Shown here in pieces: positions 52,535 to 63,422 of a stretch of DNA of 64,000 bases. Every line of letters begins with the position of its first letter. Position 1 is the first letter of the stretch. The position numbers and the translations under genes were made by a program. This stretch comes from Plasmodium coatneyi (taxonomy: Eukaryota > Apicomplexa > Aconoidasida > Haemosporida > Plasmodiidae), in NCBI RefSeq assembly GCF_001680005.1, contig NC_033567.1, forward strand, positions 1,984,001-2,048,000, read 5' to 3'. Below the pieces are notes generated by a model. It worked only from the letters and a program-made list of their open reading frames with translations. It ran no database searches and was not told where the DNA came from.

Positions 52535-53856
52535 ATGGAAAATGAAAAAAAAAATAACCAAAAACAAAACAGCGTTGATGAGAACGAATTTCCAAACTCC
52601 AAAGTTTTACTAGTGTCCGTAAAAAGGACGAGGAGATTTTTAGAAAGAACAGCAAGGGAATTACTAGCAGGAGGAACAAGGTACATTATCCTCAGTGGTT
52701 TAGGAGATGCTTTACCATTATGTGTCCAACTACAATCCTCCCTTCAATCAAAAAATGCAGCCGTTGTTGTAAAAATAGAAACTTCCTATAGTTACTTTAA
52801 CTCGAATTATTCCTACACCCCCGGGTTAAAAATTTATATGGAAAAGCACCCAGATTTTAAAGGCTCCAGAATATCACCAGGCTATGTTAGCTTCCATGAT
52901 AAGACTGATGGCTTTACCCCCATTTTTGATGAAAACCCAAATGAATATATTTGCTCCGTGAACGCGGGAGATAGCAATTTATATGTAGGGGGTGAAGGTA
53001 TAAATGGAGCCTTTGCCGATCTGTTGTCTTCGCATAACCAGGAGGTTGACAAGTATGAGGACTTGTTCAAGGTAAGCAGGGATCAAATGGCGGATTTAAA
53101 AGAGGGGGGGGGGCACTGCAAACCCCCCCGCAATTTGTACCAGCATAACCGATAGGCAATAAATTTGCCGCATTCCCACTTTATGTAATGCCTCCCGTGA
53201 ACACTATCACCACCACCACCAACAACAATAACAATAATAATAATAATAATTATTATAACACCTTCCTACAGGATCTCCTAAACAAAGCTGTAAAAGAGCA
53301 TGGCGAGAAAACCGACGAGGAAATAAAGTCAGTAATAAACGATAACCTGGACAAAAAATACCCAGATGTAAAACTAGCCCTCTGTAGAATCCGAAGCAGC
53401 TTAAAGAAAGGTAACGACTACAGCACGGGATCTGTCTTCATCGTTACATTTAAAAAGAACTTCCCACATAAGAAGGAGAAGAACATGGGTATGGTATATG
53501 TCGTTGGACCCAAGGGAAAGAACTACAGCTCCGTCGAAGAATTCCTAGAGGCGGTTCATGAAACCGCAGAAAATCTAATGACAGCCCTATGTGATTACAA
53601 CGGCTTGGTCAAGCGTGAAGAAATCAAACACGTAAGAATGAACACATGCAGAATCTGCTTATTTTCTGGAAGCGCATACAAACACCCCAATGCTTCCAAG
53701 CTAGATGTAGCAAAAGCTATCTTAAACGGGTTGGCCGTTGGATACAGACACGGACCTTCCCCCAGACTGAACTTCACCTATGACGAAAATGTGTTTAAGG
53801 ATGCTTGGATAGAAACCACCGGACTTCAAGTTTTTAACCACAACGACAAGGAATAG
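52535..53856 (+). CDS. ALBA4: Alba4 DNA/RNA-binding protein
   Basis: Alba-domain protein of the Alba4 type; in Plasmodium, Alba proteins bind RNA and DNA and sit in mRNP granules, and Alba4 is known to affect mRNA stability in sexual and mosquito stages. Two exons, 52535-53071 and 53272-53856, with a phase-0 intron of 200 nt (donor GTAAGC); 373 residues. The Alba fold lies in the N-terminal third: 'SKVLLVSVKRTRRFLERTAR' (strand 1 and helix 1), 'GGTRYIILSGLGDALPLCVQ', then 'VVVKIETSYSYFNSNYSY'. The C-terminal exon holds a long conserved region (DLLNKAVKEHGEKTDEEIK; GSVFIVTFKKNFPHKKEKN; ILNGLAVGYRHGPSPRLNF) characteristic of this larger paralogue rather than Alba1/2. It sits in the same neighbourhood as in P. 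falciparum, as I recall. Confidence 0.92.
53205..53257 (+). repeat. Trinucleotide microsatellite in Alba4 intron
   Basis: Runs of CAC, then AAC/AAT triplets ((CAC)n(AAC)n(AAT)n) fill the 3' part of the intron just before the CTACAG acceptor. Length variation is expected, and since it is read as Asn in one frame it can be mistaken for coding low complexity. Confidence 0.8.
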
Positions 53857-55466
53857 AAAGGAAAAAAGGAAGGAGAAGAGAGGGGACGTGTCTCATTCCA
53901 TGCATATATGTGCGTATACAAAAATATAGCTCCATGTGCGTCTTGCCTACTGTATCTGAGCATCCACATGCCGATTTTTTTGCACATATGGTGCATGCCT
54001 AGAGGCACCCATAAGTATACGCACATGTGTACACATACGTACAATCCTGCTTGTATTATATGGACTCGTCTTCCTTTCCCCCTCCAAAAAAAAAGAAAAA
54101 AATTTAGAAACTATTAGCAAGTCCTTGTTTCTGTGCTATGCATTTCTACATAAGAATTCATTTACACATTTGTAATTAAAAATAATGACCAAGGAGCAAA
54201 AAACAGAAAAAAAAAAAAAAAAAAAAAAAAAGAGGAAAAAGGCAACCATATATCAGAGAACAAGTCAAAATGTTCAGAGACAAGAACTACTGCAACGCTC
54301 ATGAAAAAGATAAGAAAGGCGCATTCCATTTTTACACGATGAGCGCATGTGAAACAGGTGCGTGCATCTATGTGTGTGCTCATATATTGCATGTATAAAG
54401 TTTCACATATATATGTATGCGCCTACATATATATAGACGCACGTGATGCGTATGCCCAGAGAGATCCAAGGAAAGGCAAAACGAATTGTTGCCATATGCC
54501 ACGTTTGCTGCGAGAAAGGAGTGTGATTATATTATGTTCACAATTAAACCTATAACAAAAAAAAAAAAAAAAAAAAAATACCACGTTGTTACATAACACA
54601 CTCACAATTCAGATTATTCAGTTCTGCATATTTACATAAATTTTTTTTTTTTTTTCCCATCAATAACATTTTAAACATTTACCATTTCCCTATTTAAGAT
54701 ACAAAATAATTCTTTTATTATCAGTAGCATTAATTTCCTTTTACCTTTTTCCGTTTTTCTTTTTTTTTCCCCACTTTTCCTGTTCGCTACTTCCATATAA
54801 AACATACTTAAGGATTAAAAGAGAATAATTCGTGTGTCCCTATATTTAACTCCTTTTAAAGATAACTGTTTTGATAATGAATGGGGTGGGGCACCATCAT
54901 AACACGAAGTCGTTTTCCAATTCGCGTAATTTCGCAACGACGGGGTGTGCAATCTTGCCAGAGCGAATTTAACTCGGCAGGTTAATACCCCCGTACTCGC
55001 GGATCAAGACGAACGAAAACCGAGTCTCATGAGCATATTCAAAAAAGGCGTCTTTTAATTGAATTAATTATTAAGTTAAATAAAATGCTTGTAACGTAAA
55101 AAAAAAAAATGACACATGTCAGACAGCGAAAAGAAGAATGATGTAGTGATTCATTCCTCTGCACTGTTAAAATAATATCCACCATTCTGCCACTGCCTTT
55201 TTCCTTACATCATGCGAACAAATGTGCAGAAAAGGAGAGCTGAAATGGGGCACGTCCCTTCTGATGAATCCACGCAAAGGGCAGACGCAAAAAAGAAAAA
55301 ATCATGAAATTACCAACTGGTAAAAATTTTCACAATTTCAAACAAAAAAAAAATAAAGTAAAAATGGGATAGACAACAGTCAACATAATCACGTGAAAAA
55401 AAATTAATCAGCCCCTGCTTGTTACGCTTATTTGGTACGTTCCTTTGCTAACATTACGCCATGCTC
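53857..55466. other. Convergent gap, nothing seen
   Basis: It lies between the 3' ends of Alba4 and the VMA21-like gene. It has poly-A at about 54211-54231 and 54559-54579, poly-T at about 54641-54656, and no protein-like frame. Probably long 3' UTRs. Confidence 0.5.
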
Positions 55467-56056
55467 CTACCTCCACTTCTTCACGTGCCTGTTGGATACC
55501 CTCCGGTCTGGCAGCTCCTCCTCACTGAACGCTAGATAGGCATACAGCAAGGTCAGCGAGGTGATATAAATCACTACGAAAAAAAGGCTAATAAGAAGGC
55601 AGGTGTCCTTGGACATTTTGAAGCACCACGTAAACATGTATTTGTATAGGACTATTAAAATTACTGGCGAAAGAATAATTAATAAAACAAATACAAAAAA
55701 TTTTTTCAGCACATGTGAGTTCTCTTTATGTGATAGAAAGTCGTTTAATGCAAAATTCCCTCCTGCACCTGCCCTGGACGCATTAGTATCCTCATCACTC
55801 GCTTCATCTGTTGCGGGTCCTGTCACCTCGTCTGACATGGAATATTCTTCCTCCTGGGCGTCTTTGCCATTTCCCTTCAATTGAGCTTGGTTGGTACTTT
55901 TTCCGTTACCAAAACGGTTGGACGACGCTTTGTTAATTTTCCTCAACATCCTTTCATTGGCATCGGCTACATAGAAGGGGTAGTCACTAGGGAGCAATAC
56001 CTCCTGGTGGGTGGGATGGAGCTCCTCTTCACAATGCAAAGCCTCCGTAAAATATT
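55467..56056 (-). CDS. VMA21-like membrane protein (5' exon unresolved)
   Basis: The main exon runs from an acceptor (TTTGTGCAG) at 56057 to a stop at 55467. It reads YFTEALHCEEELHPTHQEVL, then an acidic, Ser/Thr-rich stretch, then two membrane helices close to the C-terminus: FFVFVLLIILSPVILIVLYK and LLISLFFVVIYITSLTLLYA, with YLAFSEEE after the second. Two helices in a hairpin with a Pro in the first and an acidic YxAFxEE tail resemble VMA21, the ER chaperone that assembles the V-ATPase V0 ring, though VMA21 is usually shorter. The first exon is not resolved: a minus-strand frame LNYLPPSPF near 56160 with donor GTGGAA would fit phase, but no start is clear. The VMA21 call is tentative; a two-helix membrane protein is secure. 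Confidence 0.6.
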
Positions 56057-57330
56057 CTGCACAAAGTGGAAAAAAAATCCTTCAATAAAATCTTCGCGAA
56101 ATTTATCACCGTCACTATTTACTCACACAAAAGGTTGTTAGCATTTCCACTAAATGGAGAAGGTGGCAAATAGTTTAACTTCCAAACGAGGAAGCGCCAT
56201 AGAGAGGGTGAAGAAAAAAAAAAAAAAAAAAAAAAAAGTTACGCGCCGCTAAAAAGGTACATTCAACTTTGCCACTTTTTTTCCGCTCTGGCAAAATGTG
56301 CTTTTTTCCTTTTCGCTAAATGAAAACAATGCGTTGGTGTCCGCATAAGCACGTGCATACATATATGCGTACGTGCAGCATGACTACCAATTGCAATTTA
56401 ATGAGGTGAATGAAACGGCACAGTAGCCAATGGGCGGATTAATACACTCCTAAATTTTATCCGACAAAAAAATACAGAAAAGGGCCTCCCCCCCACATTG
56501 CTTAATTGAAACATTCAGCTTTTGGTAATTCTGCGGTGAGAACAACATGAGGAAAAGTCAGCAAAACTTACACGACCTGAGGGGGGAAAATGAACAAGCA
56601 CGCAATTCTAGTAGTAAGAGTATTGCAATGCTCATACAACGGGAACATATAATTGTAAATACACATGAAGTGCGCTTCCCTTTGGAACCACCGGGAACCT
56701 AACAAGCTGCACCCCGGCACATATATAATCTGTTGGTGTAAGATGAAAAAATGGTAGTTCTTAATCTGTACAATCCGGCACGCATGCGTAAAGCGAAGGA
56801 GAAAAAACGCCATTTGGTAAGCAGACCAAATGTGCTAATAAAGACCCTCCTCCAAAGATATGAATTTCCTTGAAATTATAATTTTCAAAAATTTTTAAAT
56901 CCCATTTTGGTCATTTTGGGACATGCATACTGACCTGCGCGAACGTTCAGGGTATTCTGTTCGAGTCTGAAAAAGGGATACACAATCGAATGCTTCTTTT
57001 AATGCACGACCCGCTTGTCACTGCGCATGTGCGCTTGGCTCTGTTTCCATTTTGTTCTTCCAGTCCGTTCGTGTCAACCCGTTCGTGTCAACCCGTTCAC
57101 GCCACTCCTCTTTCAAAACAAAACAAACTTCAAATTTTGTTATGGAAAATTTTTGCACGAATGTGTATAAATGATTGCACCCGCTTATTTTCCAGCTGGG
57201 CAAGATTTTATAAATAACATTTTTCTTTTTTCCCTCCTTTTACGCCTTCACTTTTAACCGTCCCTTTGTCCCATTTTTCATAACCGCTGCAACCCCCTTG
57301 CGTGAACTTCCACCATATTGAAACCCCAAA
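56057..57330. other. Upstream region of divergent genes
   Basis: It should hold the missing first exon of the VMA21-like gene and the promoter of the polytopic membrane protein. Poly-A lies at about 56213-56236. A short direct repeat occurs at about 57066-57100 (CGTTCGTGTCAACC twice, then a partial copy). Nothing else supported. Confidence 0.4.
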
Positions 57331-59124
57331 ATGAAAACCGTCACCGAAAACGCAGTCCTCACAGAAACGATTTGCCCCAGTAAGAATGTCGTCAAATACG
57401 AGGAAAAGGTTTTCGTCAACCGGGGGGAATCGCTCATCAAGGTGGACCCGTCTTACTACATCAAGCAAGTTAGCTTCCAGCGAAATTGTCGTGAGGGAGA
57501 AAATAAAAAAAAAAAAAATGATAAAAAAAATTATTAATCCTAAACCGTAAAAAAAAAGATGCACCATAGCACACCCCACATGTCACACTGCAGAAACGCT
57601 AGTTGTAAACCCATTCCGTGCCGTTCGTTTCATTTCATTTGATCATGTCAAATAATTCTAGTTGCATCGCTCCGTGTGTACGGCCCCGTGCGTGGATGTA
57701 CTTGTGCTTGAATGTGGTTTCGCGTTGTTATATATATATTTTTTTATACGATGCGTCTGCCTAACCGTTTCCACAGTTTTCTTTTCATGCTGTGCCATTC
57801 CGTTACCATGTCTGCATATTCATCCTTGGCGCACGTGTGTGTCTAGCTATATTTACGAACCCGCTCCAATTTGCGCAACGCTTATATCTGCTCCCACGTC
57901 GCCTTCGCCCCTCCTTTAGAAAGTGCTGAACATCCAAAACTTGAACTACTTGCTAAGCAGCTACTCCCAATTTTTCGAAAACTACAGAACGCTGAGCATA
58001 CTGTCTGTTTTGAATATTTTCATAATTCTTTTTCTTCTCCTTCTATATTTATTATTTTCCCTTATAATATTTCTACCGGTAAGGGACTTAAACGCATGCT
58101 TAGCATTTCGTGCAACAGGTGGAAAAGCACGCCCGAGTGTATATGTCTGGAGGAGGGGGCGTAAGCACCTGTCTGAATGTGTTTCTATCCCCCTGGCAAC
58201 ACATGCGAGAAGATATATTGCTACACATATATAGACGTATATACAGGTGATCACACACCAATATGGTTTTCCTCCCTGTTAGGCCATTTTTTTGGTATGC
58301 TCCCTGTTCTTCTGTTCGTTTCCCATGTTTTACCCGTTAATTAAGGTACCATGCGAGAGCATACGTTGTGCAGAAACGGGAAGAAGAGCGGCGAGGCCAA
58401 GTGAATCCCCTTTTAAGACGGTCCATCGGATGACCACACGCAACTTTCGATGAAACCTTTCCCCTTTTTTTTTTTTAGGACAAAATGCAAATAATTCTGA
58501 AGGAGGAAATAATTTTCTGTTCATGCATAACAATCGGCTCGATATTATTTTTTATATCAATTCTTTTTATATATTTGACGCCATTCGTTTCCGTTTTTTT
58601 ATACCCCTTCAATGCTATTTTCATGCCCCTTATTTCGACCCTCATTTTGCCGATGATCGTAAGGCTTGAAACAGCGCCATGGGGCTAAGCGGCCCATTCG
58701 AAGTGGCAACTTAGGAATTCCACAAGGATCACTCCCTGCACAATGGGAACCCCCCCAAGAGGGAAGTGGTAATAGATCATCATACTCCCTCCACACAACG
58801 ATCAATTCATTTCCTCCCCCTTGCAGCTATTCATAAACACAAGCGTGTGTGCTGTTTATGTCGTTTTTTATACCCAGGTTAGTGGAACCCTTAACCCTGG
58901 GTGAAAATGCCCCAATGGATAGCGCATGTAAATTACGTGCGCATGGTGTATGCATATATTTGTGTACCAAATACATACGGAACATGCCTCGCATATCCAC
59001 TTCCCCCCCCATAAAATATTCTCCCCATTCGGAACACAATTTGCAGGCTGCGTCAAATGTTAAAGACCTGGTGCAGAACGCGTGCAGATACGTCTTTTTC
59101 AAGATTCCCCTTTTTCATCTTTAA
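57331..59124 (+). CDS. Conserved-looking polytopic membrane protein
   Basis: Five exons: 57331-57468, 57920-58078, 58479-58658, 58827-58877, 59047-59124. All introns are phase 0 with good sites; 201 residues. It begins MKTVTENAVLTETICPSKNV with no signal peptide. Hydrophobic segments: LSVLNIFIILFLLLLYLLFS, IIFCSCITIGSILFFISILF, LTPFVSVFLYPFNAIFMPLI and a shorter one at CAVYVVFYT. The tail is AASNVKDLVQNACRYVFFKI. Probably three to four membrane helices. I recognise no family; an ER or other endomembrane location is a guess. It lies upstream of the ENT1 transporter gene on the same strand, with its own promoter. Confidence 0.8.
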
Positions 59125-61170
59125 CGTGAGAAAAAAAAAAAAAAAAAAAACAGAATCTAATTAAACTGAACCGAACAGACTTTGTAATTTTCACGGCCAT
59201 TTGTCCACACATATATTACACACATAATTCGGCACCAACTGCGGAGCGCAGGAAAAGTACCTTCTTCCTATACTACCATTCAACCCGCGACAATCATATG
59301 CACGTGTAACACTGCAGGCGTTTCCTCGCCTTTATGTCATTTAAAATTTCATTTTCACACAACGTTCCACCATTAGTAATTACCTTTTTGCCTTCAACGA
59401 CGTGTCCTACGCACGTCGTTATTTTTTCTGAATCCCCTGCTACTCATTTGCAGAAGCTGTGTGTACATACGTATATAATACATAAATGTGCACAAAGGAA
59501 CATGTGGTTTTTTCACTTTTCAATTTTAAATCCCAACATCACTTTTAACATACAACGGGTGCCTAATTTTTTGCAACGCGCATAACATTCACAAAGAGGG
59601 GGGGTACCCCTGCGAATCAGTTCGGGGGCGGCAGCTACCTTTCTTTCCGTTAAACCTACCGACAGGGGAAGAGTGTACTGAAAGAAAATTCCTCAATTTG
59701 TGCGGCTTACACAAAGTACAGCTCGGACTGTTTAGAAGTAAGAACGTGGACGGTGAACATGTGAGGACATAAATCAGCTAAGTTTTTCCTTCATGCGAGG
59801 AGTAAACGTAATATATATGTATGTAGCATGTATTGTTATACGCATTACAGGCGCCGCGAACCATTTGCATATATGTAAATAGGGTGCTCCTTATATACAC
59901 ACCGTCTCCTGATCTTCGTTCGTGCCTTTCTTTTGGGTTTTCTTTCATATCCTAAAATTATAATATTTCTATAAAATTCCTTTCCCCCCCTTTCTTTATA
60001 TCCTCATAGTGTCAATACAATTATAACTCTATTCACCAACTATATATATATATTTTTTTTTTTTAGCTCTTGTGCGAAATGGCGAAAAAAGAATCAGTGC
60101 ATGGAGCTAACTTTTGGCAAAACGTGGACTCTCCCATGCTGCTGCGCCAAGGAATGGGAAAGATAAGGGGGGGAGGTCATCAAACAGGCTTATATTTTCG
60201 GCACTACGAATGCTCATGGGCATCATAAATATATATAAAGTGTTATATATTATGCATTTATTTTTTTTGCGTATATTTTTTCCGCCTGCATATGCGGGTC
60301 GCCTTTCTCCGGCATAAGTATTTGAACAGCGTCGAAGCAGCGTGTGCTCAGGCGCACCAGTATACATACATGTAGCCCTGTGCGCCTTCGGAACGCCCCA
60401 CGCATATGAAATGATCATACCGCAAAATGCAAACGTCATATATTTTTACTTCATATATGGATGTTTGCATAAAAGCCCCCGCATGCTTATCCCTGAGCGT
60501 ATTTTACTTATAACCTACGATTTCCCATTTGGGTTACAGGGGGGAGAGCCTTCCGCAACTCCGTGTTATTAGCAGAAATAATAGCAAACAGTGCGCGGCG
60601 AAAAATGAAAATAAACGACTCCCATAGTCGAAGTTAAAATAATTACAGTATATATGTATTATTTACGCAAATGTAAGCACGTTTTTTATATGCTTCTGCG
60701 GAGGGTTTTTTCGCACCAGTATTACATGGCTGCATCAAATATACTGTTTTTATAAATATATTTTTTTTTTTTTTTTTTTTTTTTTCCTTTTTCTCCTGCT
60801 TCCTTCATATGCATATAATTGTGTATATTCTTCTCCGTTTGTAATTGGAACATATATGGGTGGTGACCCTTGACGAACGTTTTTTTTTCTACTTGTATAT
60901 GCAGCCTGAAGAAGCCAAAGTTTTGTACCACTTGGTGCTTTTTTTTTTTCTCCGTTGAGATATACCCTTCAGATATACTGTTGACATTTTTCTTTTAAGT
61001 AACAACGGTGAACGCAGTATTATTGCGTATAGCCAACCGCTTATTGCAACCAGCTTTCTACGCATAAACCGGGGTTCTTCCCTTTTTCGAGGCAAAGAGA
61101 AGAACACCCGCATCCCACCATAGAGGCGAAGAAAGGAAAATCGCCCCCACTTCTGTAAACTTCCGCTAAA
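59125..61170. other. 2-kb upstream region of ENT1
   Basis: No supported gene. It has poly-A at about 59131-59150 (3' UTR of the preceding gene), TATATA repeats near 60044-60052 and poly-T at 60761-60785. ORFs up to 110 codons occur on both strands without recognisable content. Confidence 0.5.
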
Positions 61171-62421
61171 ATGAGTATAAGCAAAGAGTCATCCAATACC
61201 ATGATCGACATAGAGAGAAAGGCCGGGGAAGGGAAAGACGGTGATAGTGGATCCAAATTGACCAAGAATGAAAAGTTCCTTTTTCCATTAACGTTTATTC
61301 TAATTGGTCTCAGTTCGTTAAATGTATGGAACACAGCTTTGGGCTTAAATATAAATTTTAAATACAACACATTTCAAATCACCGGTTTAGTATGTTCGTC
61401 CATTATAGCGCTCTTCATCAAGGTGCCGAAGATGTTATTGCCGTTTGCCTTAGGAGGGCTAGCCATATTATGTGCAGGGTTCCAAATAGCTCACCAATTT
61501 TTTACCTTCGAGCAGTTTGATACGTATTGCCTAATAGCCTTCATAATTATAGGAATAATGGCAGGACTGGCCCAAACCATTGCATTTAGCGTTGGGACAA
61601 CGATGAAAGAAAATATGGGTGGGTACATGTCAGCAGGAATTGGTATTTCAGGAGTGTTCATATTTATAATAAATTTGATACTAGATCAGATTGTACCTGA
61701 AACGAAGAAGTATGGCGTAAATAAAGCCAAATTGCTGTACCTGTTTATTATTTGTGAACTTTGCCTAGTGTTGGCCATCATATTTAGTGTATGTAACTTG
61801 GAGCTATCCTCCAGTAAAGAATCCAAAGAGGAAGAATACAACGACAAGGAACAAGGACTCTCCTACTGGGAACTAATTAAAGACAGTTACAAAGCTATTT
61901 TAGCCATGTTTCTGGTAAATTGGCTTTCTCTACAATTATTTCCAGGGGTAGGACACAAGAAATGGCAACAAAGTCACAACATCTCAGATTACAATGTTAC
62001 GTTAATTGTGGGAATGTTTCAGGTTTTCGATTTTGTGAGTAGATACCCTCCAAATTTGAGTCATATGAAAATTTTCAAATGCTTCAGCTTTTCCCTTAAC
62101 AAGTTACTCGTCCTGAACTTCCTTCGTCTTCTCTTTATTCCTTGGTTTATTATGAACGCTGCTTGTGACCTCTCCATCTTTACCAACATTGTTCAGCAGT
62201 GCATTTGTATGGCCATGCTTGCCTTCACCAATGGATGGTTCAATACAGTCCCCTTTTTGGTCTTCGTCCAGGAGCTTAAAAAGGCCAAGAAGAAGAAAGA
62301 CATTGAAACCATTTCAACCTTCCTCGTTGTTGCTATGTTTGTTGGTTTGTTTATGGGAATCTGGACCACCTACATTTATGACTACTTCCCCATTGTTATC
62401 AAGAGACCCGTTGTACCTTAA
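61171..62421 (+). CDS. NT1: Equilibrative nucleoside transporter 1 (purine import)
   Basis: SLC29/ENT family permease. The P. falciparum orthologue is the main plasma-membrane route for hypoxanthine and nucleosides, needed because the parasite cannot make purines. Single exon, 416 residues, close to the family length. After a hydrophilic N-terminus (MSISKESSNTMIDIERKAGE) there are about 11 hydrophobic helices, with the large charged loop between helices 6 and 7 (SKESKEEEYNDKEQGLSYWE). Family features include 'GLSSLNVWNTALGLNINF' in helix 1, 'MAGLAQTIAFSVGTTMKENM' in helices 4-5, VFDFVSRYPPNL in helix 8, and a C-terminal 'FVGLFMGIWTTYIYDYFP'. No splice sites are needed. Its start ATG follows a T-rich leader. 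Confidence 0.95.
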   Translation: MSISKESSNTMIDIERKAGEGKDGDSGSKLTKNEKFLFPLTFILIGLSSLNVWNTALGLNINFKYNTFQITGLVCSSIIALFIKVPKMLLPFALGGLAILCAGFQIAHQFFTFEQFDTYCLIAFIIIGIMAGLAQTIAFSVGTTMKENMGGYMSAGIGISGVFIFIINLILDQIVPETKKYGVNKAKLLYLFIICELCLVLAIIFSVCNLELSSSKESKEEEYNDKEQGLSYWELIKDSYKAILAMFLVNWLSLQLFPGVGHKKWQQSHNISDYNVTLIVGMFQVFDFVSRYPPNLSHMKIFKCFSFSLNKLLVLNFLRLLFIPWFIMNAACDLSIFTNIVQQCICMAMLAFTNGWFNTVPFLVFVQELKKAKKKKDIETISTFLVVAMFVGLFMGIWTTYIYDYFPIVIKRPVVP

Positions 62422-62879
62422 GTGCGAAGCAATTTTCAAAGCGTCACTCGTGTGGAAAACAGGTAAATCGGAAACTGTTCCCACAACATCTCACGTTGTG
62501 CAAAAATGCACCTATACCATACTGTCGCCCAACACTCTGCTTGTGATAATTAAATGAATTAACACTGACATATATGTTTAAATTTATACGCCGCGTGCAT
62601 CCTTCATATGACACATGTATAAATCAGTGTAGGAATGTGCACCCTTTTATGACCCTCTTTTAACATTTTTTTTTTTTTTCTATGCCTGTGTGCATATACG
62701 CTTCCAAGCCGTAATTAAAAAAGCAACCTTCATATGTTGCACATCTATAGGAAATTGCAGTACCGTTGAAACTAACGTGTTTTTTTTTTTTTTTTTTTAA
62801 ATTATTGTTTTAAGAAAGATTTATACCGCTTCAGTAAACATCCCTTTGTCTTATAAATGAAAAAAAAGAAACTTCACCA
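62422..62879. other. 3' flank of ENT1
   Basis: AT-rich with poly-T at about 62668-62680 and 62781-62798; nothing coding seen. Confidence 0.5.
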
Positions 62880-63060
62880 CTAACAATGTTTGCACGTATG
62901 GTTAGACCTGCCCACCACCGCGGAAACCTGTCCTGGGAAAGTCCTAGCGCTTTATGCTCCTTCCACATGCGTTGCTTCAAATGCCTACTGTGCATAGGGC
63001 CTCGTGGCGCGAGCGAATTGACGGAAAGGGTTGGCACTAGACCGTGACCCCTGAGACGAA
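62880..63060. ncRNA. Candidate structured non-coding RNA
   Basis: A block of markedly higher GC content between two convergent protein genes. It has GGGAAAGTCC at 62935-62944, resembling the CR-I core of RNase P/MRP RNAs, and possible long-range pairing between its ends (GTATGGTTAGACC near 62896 and GGGTTGGCACTAGACC near 63029). A 68-codon minus-strand ORF crosses it but has low-confidence content. I cannot fold it or assign a family, and the strand is uncertain. Confidence 0.25.
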
Positions 63061-63422
63061 AAATGACACAGCAACAGAATAATCGAACGCGGAAATGCTT
63101 CGTTATGTGTGCATACCCAGAGTTTCTAAGTGTGTAAAGTTGATAGATGCAAAATGTATGCGCATAATCGCACAGCGATGCTAATTGTAGGTCATTAAAA
63201 AAAGAAAAAAAGCAAATTGTATGACCCTAGTGGATGGATAAGTTTTCTCCCCCTTTCGGAACGAAGAAAGCTTAGCGAGGTACACCTGCACAGGTGTATT
63301 ATCCACTTCGAAAAAAACAGAAACAAAACGGAAAAAAACGAAAACAAAGGAAAAAGGGCGCCCCTTCCCAACACCAGAGGTTGCTCCTTAAAAGAGGCTT
63401 AAAAAAGGGGAAAAAAACAAAA
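63061..63422. other. 3' flank of topoisomerase III
   Basis: A-rich sequence with several short A runs (63197-63206, 63309-63350); no gene seen. Confidence 0.5.

Noticed and set aside
63014..63030. AATTGACGGAAAGGG, like a universal SSU rRNA motif
   Set aside because: The flanks do not match 18S rRNA as I know it, and the match is too short to be an rRNA fragment or mitochondrial insertion.
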